Assembly (NCBI GenBank): GCA_016709445.1
Contig: JADJMV010000017.1
Location: 1 to 64,000 of the forward strand
Length of the DNA stretch: 64,000 bases
Source: Phycisphaerales bacterium
GTDB taxonomy: Bacteria; Planctomycetota; Phycisphaerae; Phycisphaerales; UBA1924
Direction: 5' to 3'
Shown piece by piece: positions 28,413-36,823 of this stretch (the first letter of the stretch is position 1; every line of letters starts with the position of its first letter). Position numbers and translations under genes: made by a program. Below the pieces are notes generated by a model that saw nothing but the letters and a program-made list of their open reading frames with translations, was not told the DNA's origin and did no database searches.

Positions 28413-28497
28413 TGCTTGAAGGTACTGCCAGATGCCGTCACCGGTTGCGGCCGCTTCCCCCACGCCCCCACGCCCAACCGCCCAACCGGCCGACCGC

Positions 28498-30312
28498 CTA
28501 GCCGCCCGGCTCCACAATCGCCGGTGTCTCCGGCGCGGGCGCCGCCGCGGCCAGTTCGTCCAGCACGCGATCGACCTCGACCCTCGCCAGCCCCCCGACC
28601 CCATCGTGCACCAACCGCAGCGCCTCGATCAAGTGCGGGACGCGGTCCGGGCTATTCGAGGCGGCTCGTCGGATCGAGTCGTGGGCGCGGCCCCAATCGG
28701 CCTCGCGCCCGGCGTCGTCGAGATCGATCTCGAACGCGGGCACCACGAACGCCGCCCGCTCCGATGCCGGGGCGTCACCGGCCAGGACCGTTCCCACGAG
28801 CCTTGCGCGCACGGCGCGCCGCAGCCCGGGCGCCTTGGAAAGTCGTTCGAGCACCGCGCCGGGATCCGCAGACCTCGCCAAAAGCAGCACAGCGGCAAAC
28901 CCCGCATCCCGATCGCCCGGCTCCTCCATCGCCGCTTCGAACAAGCGATCCTCAACCGATCGCAGATCCGGCCGCGAGGCAAGCACCCCGCCGAGCAGCG
29001 AGATCGCGGTCAACCGCACGCCGCGGTCTTCCGCCCGCGAGACCTCGAGCAGCCTGTCTACCGCCGAATCGTCGTACTCGGCGATCTGCGCGAGCAGCGC
29101 TCCGCCCTCGATCCCGCGGTCTCTGGGGTGGCTGCGCACATACCGGTAGACAGGCTCGACCGCGCTGGTCGGAGGTCGCTCGAGGCACGCGAGCAGTCGT
29201 AGAGCGATGGCCGAGCGTGTCGGGCGCTCGGCGTCGATCATCCCGATGAGACGTTCCGCCGAAGCGACCAGTCGCTCCCTGAATTCCCCGCCGGCCCCCG
29301 GCTCAAGGCTCCGACCCGGAAGATGGATGAACCGGGAGCACCGGCTCCACACGCCGGCAAGTTCCGCCTCGTCCCGATCGAACCCGCCCCCAATCGCCAA
29401 GCGCACACACCCGCGCAAGGCCGCGAGCACGTTGTCCGGCCCTGCGTCGTCCAACACCGCGAGCGCGCCGTCCCACCTCTCCAGCGAGCCCGGCGCCGAC
29501 GCCACCCGCCGCGCCCGCGCCGCCGCCCAGGATTCCTGCCAATGCCAGGCCTCGACATCCCCCAGGCGATCCGCCAGCGTGGAGCGGGACGCGGCCCCCG
29601 GGCTGGGCGGATACCAGGCCGCCGGCAGCCAGCCCATCCCCGCGATGAGCACCGTCGTCGGCACCAAGCCGATCGGACCGGCCCGCAACGCCCGCGGCAC
29701 GGCCTGACCACCAAGCCCCATGGCGATGAACGCAGCGCCGAGCCGCACCGCCCGCGAGAAACGGCGCGTGCGGTACAGGTCGCGCTCGCCGCGAGGTGCA
29801 TGGCCGCATTCGGGGCAGCGCAGGCTCGCGCCCCGAGCTTCGTGGAGCGTCGAGCGCATGTCGTACCAGCATCGGGGGCACCGCCTCCGCCCTCGCGAAC
29901 GATCGCCCCGGAGCCCCCAGCCGATCAGCACGAATCCGAAGCATCCGAACCCAAGAAAGAGCGCCCCGAGGGGGTGCATCACGGGTCCGGCAACCACCCC
30001 ACCGCCCTCCCAATTCCGCACCCAGATCGCCACGGGCAGCAGGGCCACGCCCAGGAACGCCCCGGCGCCACCCACCGCCAGCACCCGCCAGTCCCTTGCT
30101 CGCACCCGCAATGCAGCCTCGGTCGCCGCCTCGAATGCGCAGGCCCCGCACCTCCGCCCCGCCGTGGTCCCCATGTCAGCCCCGCACGCCGGACAAGTGC
30201 GCCCACCCCCGGCGCGGTGCATCCAAACCCCCCTCGCGAGCACGCTCAATCCCCACAGCCCGACGAAAGCGCTCAGGAAGAACAGCACCAGATTCGCGCT
30301 GGGCAGGCCCAC
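28498..30312 (-). CDS. zinc-ribbon/HEAT-like membrane protein, paralogue B
   Basis: The 604-residue protein begins MGLPSANLVLFFLSAFVGLW, then a ribbon (CPACGADM...CGACAFEA), helices, a second ribbon (CPRCWYDM...CPECGHAP), the segment LVPTTVLIAGMGWLPAAW and a long helical C-terminal domain (SAIALRLLACLE, VRLTAISLLGGVLASRPDLR). The N-terminal third aligns with paralogue A, while the C-terminal two thirds share pattern rather than sequence. In the first ribbon one CPxC is reduced to CGAC. It is 9 bases downstream of the MFS gene on the same strand and may be co-transcribed with it. Confidence 0.75.
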   Translation of the reverse strand: MGLPSANLVLFFLSAFVGLWGLSVLARGVWMHRAGGGRTCPACGADMGTTAGRRCGACAFEAATEAALRVRARDWRVLAVGGAGAFLGVALLPVAIWVRNWEGGGVVAGPVMHPLGALFLGFGCFGFVLIGWGLRGDRSRGRRRCPRCWYDMRSTLHEARGASLRCPECGHAPRGERDLYRTRRFSRAVRLGAAFIAMGLGGQAVPRALRAGPIGLVPTTVLIAGMGWLPAAWYPPSPGAASRSTLADRLGDVEAWHWQESWAAARARRVASAPGSLERWDGALAVLDDAGPDNVLAALRGCVRLAIGGGFDRDEAELAGVWSRCSRFIHLPGRSLEPGAGGEFRERLVASAERLIGMIDAERPTRSAIALRLLACLERPPTSAVEPVYRYVRSHPRDRGIEGGALLAQIAEYDDSAVDRLLEVSRAEDRGVRLTAISLLGGVLASRPDLRSVEDRLFEAAMEEPGDRDAGFAAVLLLARSADPGAVLERLSKAPGLRRAVRARLVGTVLAGDAPASERAAFVVPAFEIDLDDAGREADWGRAHDSIRRAASNSPDRVPHLIEALRLVHDGVGGLARVEVDRVLDELAAAAPAPETPAIVEPGG

Positions 30313-30321
30313 GACACCAGC

Positions 30322-31716
30322 CTACCCGCCGACGCCCTCCGCCGAAACCGCCCCGGCCGCGAGCAACTCGGGGCCGCCCATCGCCCGGTCCTCCTCCATG
30401 CCCGCGATGAGGGGCCGGTCGAACGACCCCATCGCCGGACGCACGCTGAGCGGCTGGGCCGGGATCGGCATCGCCTCGAACTTCGGCACGCGCAGGAGAA
30501 GCAAGAGCGGGACCGTGAGCAGGCGCATCGACGACGAGACCACGAAAAGGATGTGGTACGACGACGTGCCGTCGCCGAGGAAGTGCAGCAGCGTCGCTCC
30601 CACGCACGAACCGCTCACGATCGCCACCGTGTTCCCGAAGTTGAACAGGCTCAGCACGCTCGTCCGCTCGGCCGCGGGGATGGTCTCAAAGAGCAGCAGG
30701 AACGTCGCGATCTCGTAGCACGCCCAGGCGGCGCCCGTGCAGAACTGGATGACCATGAGGTACCAGAAGTTCCCCGAGACCGCCCATAACGCGGCCGAAG
30801 GGATCAGCCCGATCCCGCCCAGCAGCAGCACGATCCGCGGCCCCCGCGCGTGGGCGAGGCGACCCAGGCTCGGCAGCACCACCATCCGCGCGAAGTACGA
30901 GGTCGCGATCAGCACCATGTATTCCAGGTAGCTGAGCTTGAGGCGCACCAGCATGAAGGGCGTGAAGAAAGGCCCCGAGATCTGCACCATCACCTGCACC
31001 GCCAGCATGTAGCCGATCAGACGCACGTCGTGCCCGGTTCGCCAGCGCGAGAGGAATTGCCTGGGCGAGACCGTGCGGAAGTCCGGCGGGATGGGCTCGG
31101 GCTCGCGCTGGCCCGCCAGGCACCGGCAGGCGATCAGCCGGGCCGTCCCCGCGACCCCGAAGAGCAGCGCGAAGACCGCCACCGCTTCCACGGTCCCCGC
31201 CTCGCCCTTGGCGCTGTTCAGCGCCAGCCCGGCGCCGACCAGCCCGATGACCGTCCCCACCTGCGTGACCCGCGTGCGCTGCGCGAAATACCTCGCGCGG
31301 ATGCGGGGGGGAACCAGCGTCGTCACCCAGGTGTTCCACGCGGGGCCCTGCGCGTAGTTGACCGTCCAATACACGCTGACCACCAGGTAGAGCAGCCACG
31401 CCGGCATGGAGCCCCGCCACGCCCCGATCGCCAGGGGCGCGAACGAGAGCGCCTGCACGATCGCGCACAGCAGCACCCACCGCCGCAGAGACCCCAGCAT
31501 CCGCACCGCCCACGGCGTGACGAGCTGGAGCGTCCCCCCCACCACCAGCGGCACCGAGGCGATCAGGCCCGCGAGAATCTCGCCGATCCCCAGCGCCACG
31601 GCAAAGGCCCCGATGTACGCCTCGCCGCACCCCACCATAATGCAATACAGAAACCCGTCGGCCGTCATGAACCGAAGGTCACGCCGAGCGGATTGTGCGA
31701 TCGCGCTTCCCTGCAT
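30322..31716 (-). CDS. MFS transporter
   Basis: The 464-residue protein has twelve likely transmembrane helices and lies downstream of the cobalamin-riboswitch cluster on the same strand. MFS hints are the LGIGEILAGLIASVPLVVGG start, the loop VPPRIRARYFAQRTRV (cytoplasmic, basic, after helix 4), and the symmetrical second half after a central charged loop (EPIPPDFRTVSPRQFLSRWR). The substrate is unknown. A 106-base gap separates it from the [2Fe-2S] gene, so membership of the riboswitch operon is possible but not certain. A role in cobalamin or corrinoid handling would be inference from position only. Confidence 0.87.
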   Translation of the reverse strand: MQGSAIAQSARRDLRFMTADGFLYCIMVGCGEAYIGAFAVALGIGEILAGLIASVPLVVGGTLQLVTPWAVRMLGSLRRWVLLCAIVQALSFAPLAIGAWRGSMPAWLLYLVVSVYWTVNYAQGPAWNTWVTTLVPPRIRARYFAQRTRVTQVGTVIGLVGAGLALNSAKGEAGTVEAVAVFALLFGVAGTARLIACRCLAGQREPEPIPPDFRTVSPRQFLSRWRTGHDVRLIGYMLAVQVMVQISGPFFTPFMLVRLKLSYLEYMVLIATSYFARMVVLPSLGRLAHARGPRIVLLLGGIGLIPSAALWAVSGNFWYLMVIQFCTGAAWACYEIATFLLLFETIPAAERTSVLSLFNFGNTVAIVSGSCVGATLLHFLGDGTSSYHILFVVSSSMRLLTVPLLLLLRVPKFEAMPIPAQPLSVRPAMGSFDRPLIAGMEEDRAMGGPELLAAGAVSAEGVGG

Positions 31717-31822
31717 CGGGCGGGTCCATCCCTCGGAACCGTATATCGGTCAGCCCGGCGGCGAGCCCGACTCGGGATCGAATCCCGTGCGAATCCAGCC
31801 CAGGACACCGAGTTCCCCGGTG

Positions 31823-32038
31823 CTACTTCTTGGCCCACCAGCGGCGGACCGCCACCGGGAGCGTCTCGAACCGCGTCTCCCCCGACTCGAGCATCTTCAG
31901 AATGTATGGCACGCACATGCTGCACCCGCTCCCACACCCCGTGCGGTCGGTCAGCTCATCGAGCCCCGCGCCCGTGCGGTCCGCGAGTTCCTTCAACTCC
32001 TCGAAGGTCACCCCACGGCATACGCATCGGTCAACCAT
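31823..32038 (-). CDS. BFD-like [2Fe-2S]-binding protein
   Basis: The 71-residue protein matches the bacterioferritin-associated ferredoxin (BFD) fold. The N-terminal CVC (residues 5-7) is followed by GVTFEELKELADRTGAGLDE and the second cysteine group CGSGCSMC. BFD domains bind one [2Fe-2S] cluster and pass electrons. Start ATG 32038 is 7 bases after the pseudopilin gene stop. Its place in a riboswitch-controlled cluster suggests redox chemistry linked to metal or corrinoid acquisition (for example reductive loading or release), which is inference. Confidence 0.85.
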   Translation of the reverse strand: MVDRCVCRGVTFEELKELADRTGAGLDELTDRTGCGSGCSMCVPYILKMLESGETRFETLPVAVRRWWAKK

Positions 32039-32045
32039 GCCCAAG

Positions 32046-32939
32046 TCACCGCCCTCCCGCGTCGAAGTCGAACAGGCTGTTCCCGTCCTCCTCGCCGAAC
32101 CACCCGATACGCACACCCACTCGGGGCGGATCATAGAGTCCGCTCCGCCATGTGAAGCTCATGGGCCTGCAATCGACGTGCCCGTCAAGCCAGGCAACGC
32201 TCGCCCGCCCCGCCCCGGGGCCCCCGCCCTGCCCCGGACCATGCCGAAAGTGGATGGATGGGTCCATTCTCCACCCCTCTCCATAGAGAGGGTGCCGGCG
32301 CGGCTCCGCGAAGCTGTACTCCACGACGCTATCGCCCGAGCCAGAGTCCGGAAACGCCGCGTCCGTGAACGCGATCGCCCCGTCCGGCTGTGCAAATCTG
32401 GAGAATCTGGCCCCGACCCGATCGTCGCGCACCCGCCAAAGCCCCGGGCCAGCCGAAGCCAGCTCGACACCCAGAAATGCGTTGTTGTAGCCATACCCAC
32501 CCGCCGCCCGCTCGAACCCTCGCCCGCTCGACTCCAGGCCGGAGAGCGTCCCGGAAAAAGTCGGGCAGACTCGCACGCCCATCGCCCTCCGCTCCTGGCC
32601 CGACGCCCCCGGGGCTTCGAGGTACTCCGTCAACGCCCCGCCCTCGGGCCGGAATGCCTCGGCCACCTTGCCGCGGCTGCCGTGCCACCGCAATAGGTTG
32701 GCTCGAAAGTCGCTCGCACCGGGCGGTGCGTGCTCGTCGGCATCTCCCGCGTAGAGCACCACCGCGTTGATCAGGCCCCGCTCGTTCGAGCCGCACAGCG
32801 CCGTCCGTCCCGCCTCCCGCGCTCCACCCAGCGAGGGCAGCAGCAGACCGACCAGCATCGCGATGATCGCGATGACCACCAGCAGCTCGACGAGCGTGAA
32901 GCCTAGGTGCCGACCCGGTTGATGGCGGTTCGTCCTCAT
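32046..32939 (-). CDS. pseudopilin-like protein with H-x-DG type C-terminus
   Basis: The 297-residue protein has a prepilin signal (GFTLVELLVVIAIIAMLVGL) with cleavage after Gly13 and the conserved Glu at +5. A secreted domain follows, containing the planctomycete-type RHGPGQ... ASVAWLDGHVDCR motif near the C-terminus. This group is very expanded in Planctomycetota and is normally processed by a prepilin peptidase and possibly exported by type II/IV machinery. It overlaps the surface-protein gene upstream by 4 bases (ATGA), so it belongs to the riboswitch cluster. Confidence 0.87.
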   Translation of the reverse strand: MRTNRHQPGRHLGFTLVELLVVIAIIAMLVGLLLPSLGGAREAGRTALCGSNERGLINAVVLYAGDADEHAPPGASDFRANLLRWHGSRGKVAEAFRPEGGALTEYLEAPGASGQERRAMGVRVCPTFSGTLSGLESSGRGFERAAGGYGYNNAFLGVELASAGPGLWRVRDDRVGARFSRFAQPDGAIAFTDAAFPDSGSGDSVVEYSFAEPRRHPLYGEGWRMDPSIHFRHGPGQGGGPGAGRASVAWLDGHVDCRPMSFTWRSGLYDPPRVGVRIGWFGEEDGNSLFDFDAGGR

Positions 32940-33946
32940 GGCCTCCGCACGCTCCGCACGTCGTGCCGGTCGCCCGCGCCCTCGCTCCGCAGCGCCCGCA
33001 CTTCAGCCACGCCGCACACCTCCGCGCTGCGCTCGCCGAAGGGCCCCAGCACCACATTCGTCGCGTTGGTGATCCGCACGAAGTCGATCCCGCGGAGCTG
33101 CGCCGGCGCTCCCGTACCCGCGTCGATCGCCCAGGCGATGTCGAACGCGTCACCCCCACCGCTCCCCGCATCGACGCCGACCGTCAACGGGTCGTCCGGC
33201 ACGGTGTAGAACCGCTCGGGCGGGAGGCCCGGAGCATCGACCACGCCGTCGCCGTCGAGATCCCCCAGCACCAGCGTCGGCGAGCAGTCCGCGTATCCCC
33301 AAACACCCTCTGTCGTGGCGAAGGGCCCGTTCGGGTTCTCGACGAGGATCGCATCCTCGAAGGGGTGCGCCGGCAGCCGGAACGCCCACGTCTGCCACAC
33401 CCCGTGCTCGCCCGGCGGCACCCACCACGAGTACGCGGGCGGATACAGCGGGTCCGACGCGTCGTCATCCCAGGTCTGCGACCGCCACGCCGTCGGAGGA
33501 TCCGGCAGGTGCGAGCCCGGTATCAGGAACCACGCGTCGTCGGCCAGCCCATTCCCGTTCGCGTCGAGGCTCACCTCGACCACCCCCGGCTCGGCCCACC
33601 GCCGGTTCGCGTTCCCGCCCGACCAGAACGCGTTCCCGAACACGATGAAATCGAGCCCCAGCGGGTGCTTGGGGTCGTCCATCACCCGGTGGTCAAACCC
33701 CAGCACGATGAGCCCGCCAAAGCCGCCGAGCGTCACGAGCTTCGTCTCGTCGCCGTCGCCCGTGCCGGCTCCGACCGGCGCACCGAGCGCCGCCGTCGGG
33801 TCGTCGAACCCCGCCTCCTGCACGAACTGCCCCGGCGCGGGCCGGTACTCGAGCACCCGTGTCGCAAACGCCGACTGCGCGACGCACCGCCCGGCTCCCA
33901 ACGCGCCGAGCGTGAGCGCGGCGCACACCAATGCACCGCGCCTCAT
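32936..33946 (-). CDS. secreted surface protein of a corrinoid-locus-associated type
   Basis: The 336-residue protein starts at ATG 33946 (overlapping the previous stop as ATGA) with a signal peptide (about 1-23, ending GAGRCVAQS). The central part reads TLGGFGGLIVLGFDHRVMDD, FIVFGNAFWSGG and EPGVVEVSLDANGNGLADDA. I recall the same pattern (GGFGG..V.GFDH, GN.F, EPG.V.V..D.NGNG..DD.W) in Bacteroidota cell-surface proteins encoded under cobalamin riboswitches beside btuB/btuG. That parallel fits its position here. No lipobox or sorting signal is seen. Calcium-binding Asp/Asn-Gly loops are likely (DLDGDGVVDAPG). The exact role is unknown. Confidence 0.83.
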   Translation of the reverse strand: MRRGALVCAALTLGALGAGRCVAQSAFATRVLEYRPAPGQFVQEAGFDDPTAALGAPVGAGTGDGDETKLVTLGGFGGLIVLGFDHRVMDDPKHPLGLDFIVFGNAFWSGGNANRRWAEPGVVEVSLDANGNGLADDAWFLIPGSHLPDPPTAWRSQTWDDDASDPLYPPAYSWWVPPGEHGVWQTWAFRLPAHPFEDAILVENPNGPFATTEGVWGYADCSPTLVLGDLDGDGVVDAPGLPPERFYTVPDDPLTVGVDAGSGGGDAFDIAWAIDAGTGAPAQLRGIDFVRITNATNVVLGPFGERSAEVCGVAEVRALRSEGAGDRHDVRSVRRP

Positions 33947-35022
33947 CGCCGCCTCCTCCACGCCATCAACCCCGCGGCCCCCAAGACCATCACCCCCGAG
34001 GGCGTCGGCGCCGTCGCGTACCAGGTCGTCCCATCCGTCACGTAGAACTCGCCCGTCACCCCGTTGGAGGCCGCACCGAAATACCCGAAGCCATCCCCAC
34101 GCGGATCGAGCCGCTTGAGTTGCAGCGGGTCCCCCTCATCAATCGGCCCGTGCCCCGCCAGCGCGTTCGCGATCGCGTTCGACGCAATGACGCCGAAATA
34201 CCCCGCATCGAACTCGCCGAAGTCCCCGCCGCCGACGGCCAGATTCCCGAACGCGTCGAACTCCAGCGAGCCCGCGCTCAGCACATCCCCCACCAGCGTC
34301 CCGCCCGCTTCAAAGTCGGCCCCCACCGCCCATTCCGCCGGCGCGAACGCCTTGATCCATCCCGTGTCCGACCCCTGCCCGTCGGCGAAGCCGTTGCCCG
34401 TGAACAACCGCCCCGCGCCGTCGAACGCCACGCCCGCCGACGACCCCGAGATCCCCGACACGACGATCTCGTTGAGCGGCGAGCCGGTGTCGCTGGCCGT
34501 ATCCAGCATCGACACATACGCCGCCGAGCCGAGATCGCCCGCGCTGATCGCCAATTCCCGATCGTCGTACCAGGCCGCGTCGTAGTGCGACACCGCGAAG
34601 TAGTCCGCCAGCACGCCGCTCGTGAGCTGCGTCGGCGACCCCTTCGTCCCCAGGGCCGACACGTCGAAGACCGCCACCGGCTTGCCGAACCCCGCGCCGA
34701 CCGCGATCCGCGACCCGCTCGGACTCACGACCAGAAACGACGGATCCGTCGATCCGCCCGTCTTGCCGGCGTCGAGCACCGCCACCTCGTCAAACGCCCC
34801 AGTCCCCACGCCCGACTCGAGGAACACGCTATTCCCCGTCACCATCACCAGTCGCCCATCCGCGAGCGCCGCCCCCGCCACACCGAACGAACCGCCCCCG
34901 ACCGGGGGCGTCGAGAACGCCCGGTACGACAGGCCGTACTGCTCGAACGCTCCCGCCGACGCCGGCGCAGCCACAGCACCAACCCCCGCGCCCACCGCGC
35001 ACGCCAAAAGCACATTCCGCAT
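33943..35022 (-). CDS. propeller-like surface protein with PEP-CTERM-type anchor
   Basis: The 359-residue protein starts at ATG 35022 with a signal peptide (about 1-23, ending APASAGA). The body looks like a beta-propeller: repeating blades with phrases such as PSFLVVSPSGSRIAVGAGFG, GVAFDGAGRLFTGNGFADG and SLEFDAFGNLAVGGGDFGEF. The C-terminus is APTPSGVMVLGAAGLMAWRRRR, a short Pro-rich motif, a hydrophobic helix and a basic tail, that is, a variant PEP-CTERM sorting signal (here TPS instead of PEP). It is the first gene after a cobalamin riboswitch, so it may bind corrinoids at the surface as the propeller protein BtuG does in Bacteroides. That role is inference. Confidence 0.83.
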   Translation of the reverse strand: MRNVLLACAVGAGVGAVAAPASAGAFEQYGLSYRAFSTPPVGGGSFGVAGAALADGRLVMVTGNSVFLESGVGTGAFDEVAVLDAGKTGGSTDPSFLVVSPSGSRIAVGAGFGKPVAVFDVSALGTKGSPTQLTSGVLADYFAVSHYDAAWYDDRELAISAGDLGSAAYVSMLDTASDTGSPLNEIVVSGISGSSAGVAFDGAGRLFTGNGFADGQGSDTGWIKAFAPAEWAVGADFEAGGTLVGDVLSAGSLEFDAFGNLAVGGGDFGEFDAGYFGVIASNAIANALAGHGPIDEGDPLQLKRLDPRGDGFGYFGAASNGVTGEFYVTDGTTWYATAPTPSGVMVLGAAGLMAWRRRR

Positions 35023-35194
35023 CGCACAAACCCTCGTCCTCACCCCGTATCGCGCGGGATGGCTCCCTGCCTCTGGGAGTCCTCGCGGGATTCGTCGGGA
35101 GGACGGTGTCGCCGGAAGCAAGCGACCCGCCGAGCCCGACGCCCCTGAAACGCGAGGGCGTACAGACCACAGGCCCCGGCAACAGCCGCGGCCC

Positions 35195-35485
35195 GGCTTC
35201 GGCAGGTCTTCCGGCTCGGGGCCCGCGGGTTCGGCCTTCCCGCCGTCGGCGTGTGCCCGACGACAGTGACCCTTCCGAGCAGCCCGCCCATCAGCCGCGA
35301 TCGCGGCCAGAGCAAAGCCACCCGGCAAACCCGCGGTCGATGCCCCTCACGGCGGCGCGACCGCGGCGGACTGGACCCCATCACCCGTTCCGCACCCGCG
35401 GAAAAGGCGACCAGGTCTTCACCGCACTTCCCTTTCAGCCCCGGCCCGGGCGCAGCCGCCCAACACCGAGGCACCGACAGCAGCC
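35195..35485 (-). promoter_or_regulatory. cobalamin (B12) riboswitch
   Basis: Read on the minus strand, the region contains the ordered landmarks of the cobalamin riboswitch. They are an upstream GGTGCC, then AAAGGGAAGTGCGGTGAAGA, GCGGTCGCGCC, the TCACTGT box, CGGGAAGGC, and the 3' signature GAGCCGGAAGACCTGCC (ending near 35201). It lies about 170 bases upstream of the start codon at 35022 and is on the same strand as the overlapping cluster 35022-31823. It is longer than the usual 200 or so nucleotides because of an extended peripheral arm. By family behaviour, adenosyl- or other cobalamin binding should repress the downstream genes. Confidence 0.92.
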
Positions 35486-35554
35486 ACAGCGTACGCCGGC
35501 ATCGCAACCTGTCAACCCGCCCCCGCTTCCGAGGAGCCCAGGCCCGGGGCACGC

Positions 35555-36271
35555 TCAGCCCCGCACCGCAGGCTCTCCGAGCATGTCGAGACTGAAACCC
35601 TCGAACCCGCGGGCGCGGCCCCGAGGCGGGCCCCCCGCCGCGCACTCCTCTCCAGGCGACTGACCCCGGAGCCCCGACCCAAGCCCGCCGGCGTCAACCG
35701 CCAAGAGCTGCGCCGCCCATCCCCGCCATGCCTCCGATTCGCCCTGCAGCGCGATTTCCCGCAGATTCGAAAGCACCTCAGAATCCTGTCTCGAGGCCCG
35801 CCCGTGCCGAAGTTGGCACCGCGTCATCGCCTCGAGACTCGGCATGTGTTCCGGATACACCTCGAGCGCGGAGCGGTATTCGCCGATCGCTTCATCAACT
35901 CTGCCCGCCCGCTCCAGGGTCATCGCCAGATTCAGTCGGGGATCCGGCAATCCCGGAAGCAGCCTGCGTGCAAACTCGAATTCCGATGCAGCCCCCGCGA
36001 GGTCGCCCCGCCCGAGCAGGAGCACGCCTAGATCGTTGTGGGCCGGCCCAAAGAAGACGTCCGCCGTCAGCGCCTCCCGCAGGAGCCGCTCCGCCCTCGC
36101 CTCGTCCTGCTCCATCGCACGCAACGCCTCCTGTGTCAGACGCTGCGCTTCGAGTGGGTTCCTGGCGGCGTCACTCTGCGGCAGGTACGGCCCCCTTGCC
36201 GGGCTGTGGCAACCCGTTCCGACACTCAGCGTCGCCACAAGCACCCCGAATACCGCGAGAATCCTTGTCAT
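35555..36271 (-). CDS. TPR lipoprotein at the end of the T2SS operon
   Basis: The 238-residue protein starts at ATG 36271, overlapping the gspM-like stop as ATGA. A lipoprotein signal ends in GTGC (Cys 21). Several TPR units follow: AHNDLGVLLLGRGDLAGAAS, PDPRLNLAMTLERAGRVDEA and YRSALEVYPEHMPSLEAMTR. The C-terminal 50 residues are low-complexity Gly/Arg. TPR lipoproteins often assist secretin assembly (PilF/PilW type pilotins), and the position after gspM suggests this, but it is inference. Confidence 0.83.
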   Translation of the reverse strand: MTRILAVFGVLVATLSVGTGCHSPARGPYLPQSDAARNPLEAQRLTQEALRAMEQDEARAERLLREALTADVFFGPAHNDLGVLLLGRGDLAGAASEFEFARRLLPGLPDPRLNLAMTLERAGRVDEAIGEYRSALEVYPEHMPSLEAMTRCQLRHGRASRQDSEVLSNLREIALQGESEAWRGWAAQLLAVDAGGLGSGLRGQSPGEECAAGGPPRGRARGFEGFSLDMLGEPAVRG

Positions 36272-36823
36272 TGTTCTGTCCCCTGCGCCGAGTTCTCGCT
36301 GGGTCGAGGCGCAGACGGCACATAGACCGCGCCCGCGATGATTGTCGCCCGATACCGGCCGCCCTCCCGGGCCGCGCCAAGCTCCACACCCGTGACAATC
36401 CACAAGGCCTGATCGTGACGCCAGCGGCCGAGAAACGCGCCGAGTTCCGAGAGCGAGACCGGTTCCAGCACGATTCGCAGGGTCTGCACGCGCCGCCCAA
36501 CGCCAGGCCCGCCGTCGCCGCCGATCGCCTGGTCCCCAACGGGGCTGACCGATTGGACCTGCACCTCTCGCAGCCCCGCAGCCTCAAGAACGCTGTTCAC
36601 TCGCCTGAAGACGTCCTGACGGGGTTGCTCCCCATCGGCCACCGTCTGCCCGGGTTCGGAGGCCGATCACACGCTCCCCGTCGGCACGGACCCGGGCCAC
36701 TTGGGCCTGGGCGGCCCGGGCCCGGCCCGCGGCCGCACCAAGGTGATGCGCACCCGTAGCCACGAGGAGGAGCGAGGCCGCCAGGGCGATGGCCAGCGTC
36801 ACCAGCGCGGCCCGGCGGGTCAT
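36268..36823 (-). CDS. gspM: GspM-like T2SS inner-membrane protein, interrupted by a +1 frameshift
   Basis: Starts at ATG 36823 (overlapping gspL as ATGA) with one membrane helix (LVTLAIALAASLLLVATGA) and a short coiled coil. Near 36660 the frame changes, and the second frame continues with QDVFRRVNSVLEAAGLREVQ and a ferredoxin-like fold ending at 36268. The total is 556 bases (3x185+1), so one extra base interrupts an otherwise complete protein of about 184 residues, the normal GspM size. The assignment rests on topology and operon position, since GspM sequences are poorly conserved. Confidence 0.7.

Noticed and set aside
31700..31830. Possible tRNA because of a CGGGATCGAATCCCG-like stem.
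   Set aside because: No acceptor stem, anticodon arm or D-arm could be placed around it. No tRNA or rRNA gene was recognised anywhere in the window.
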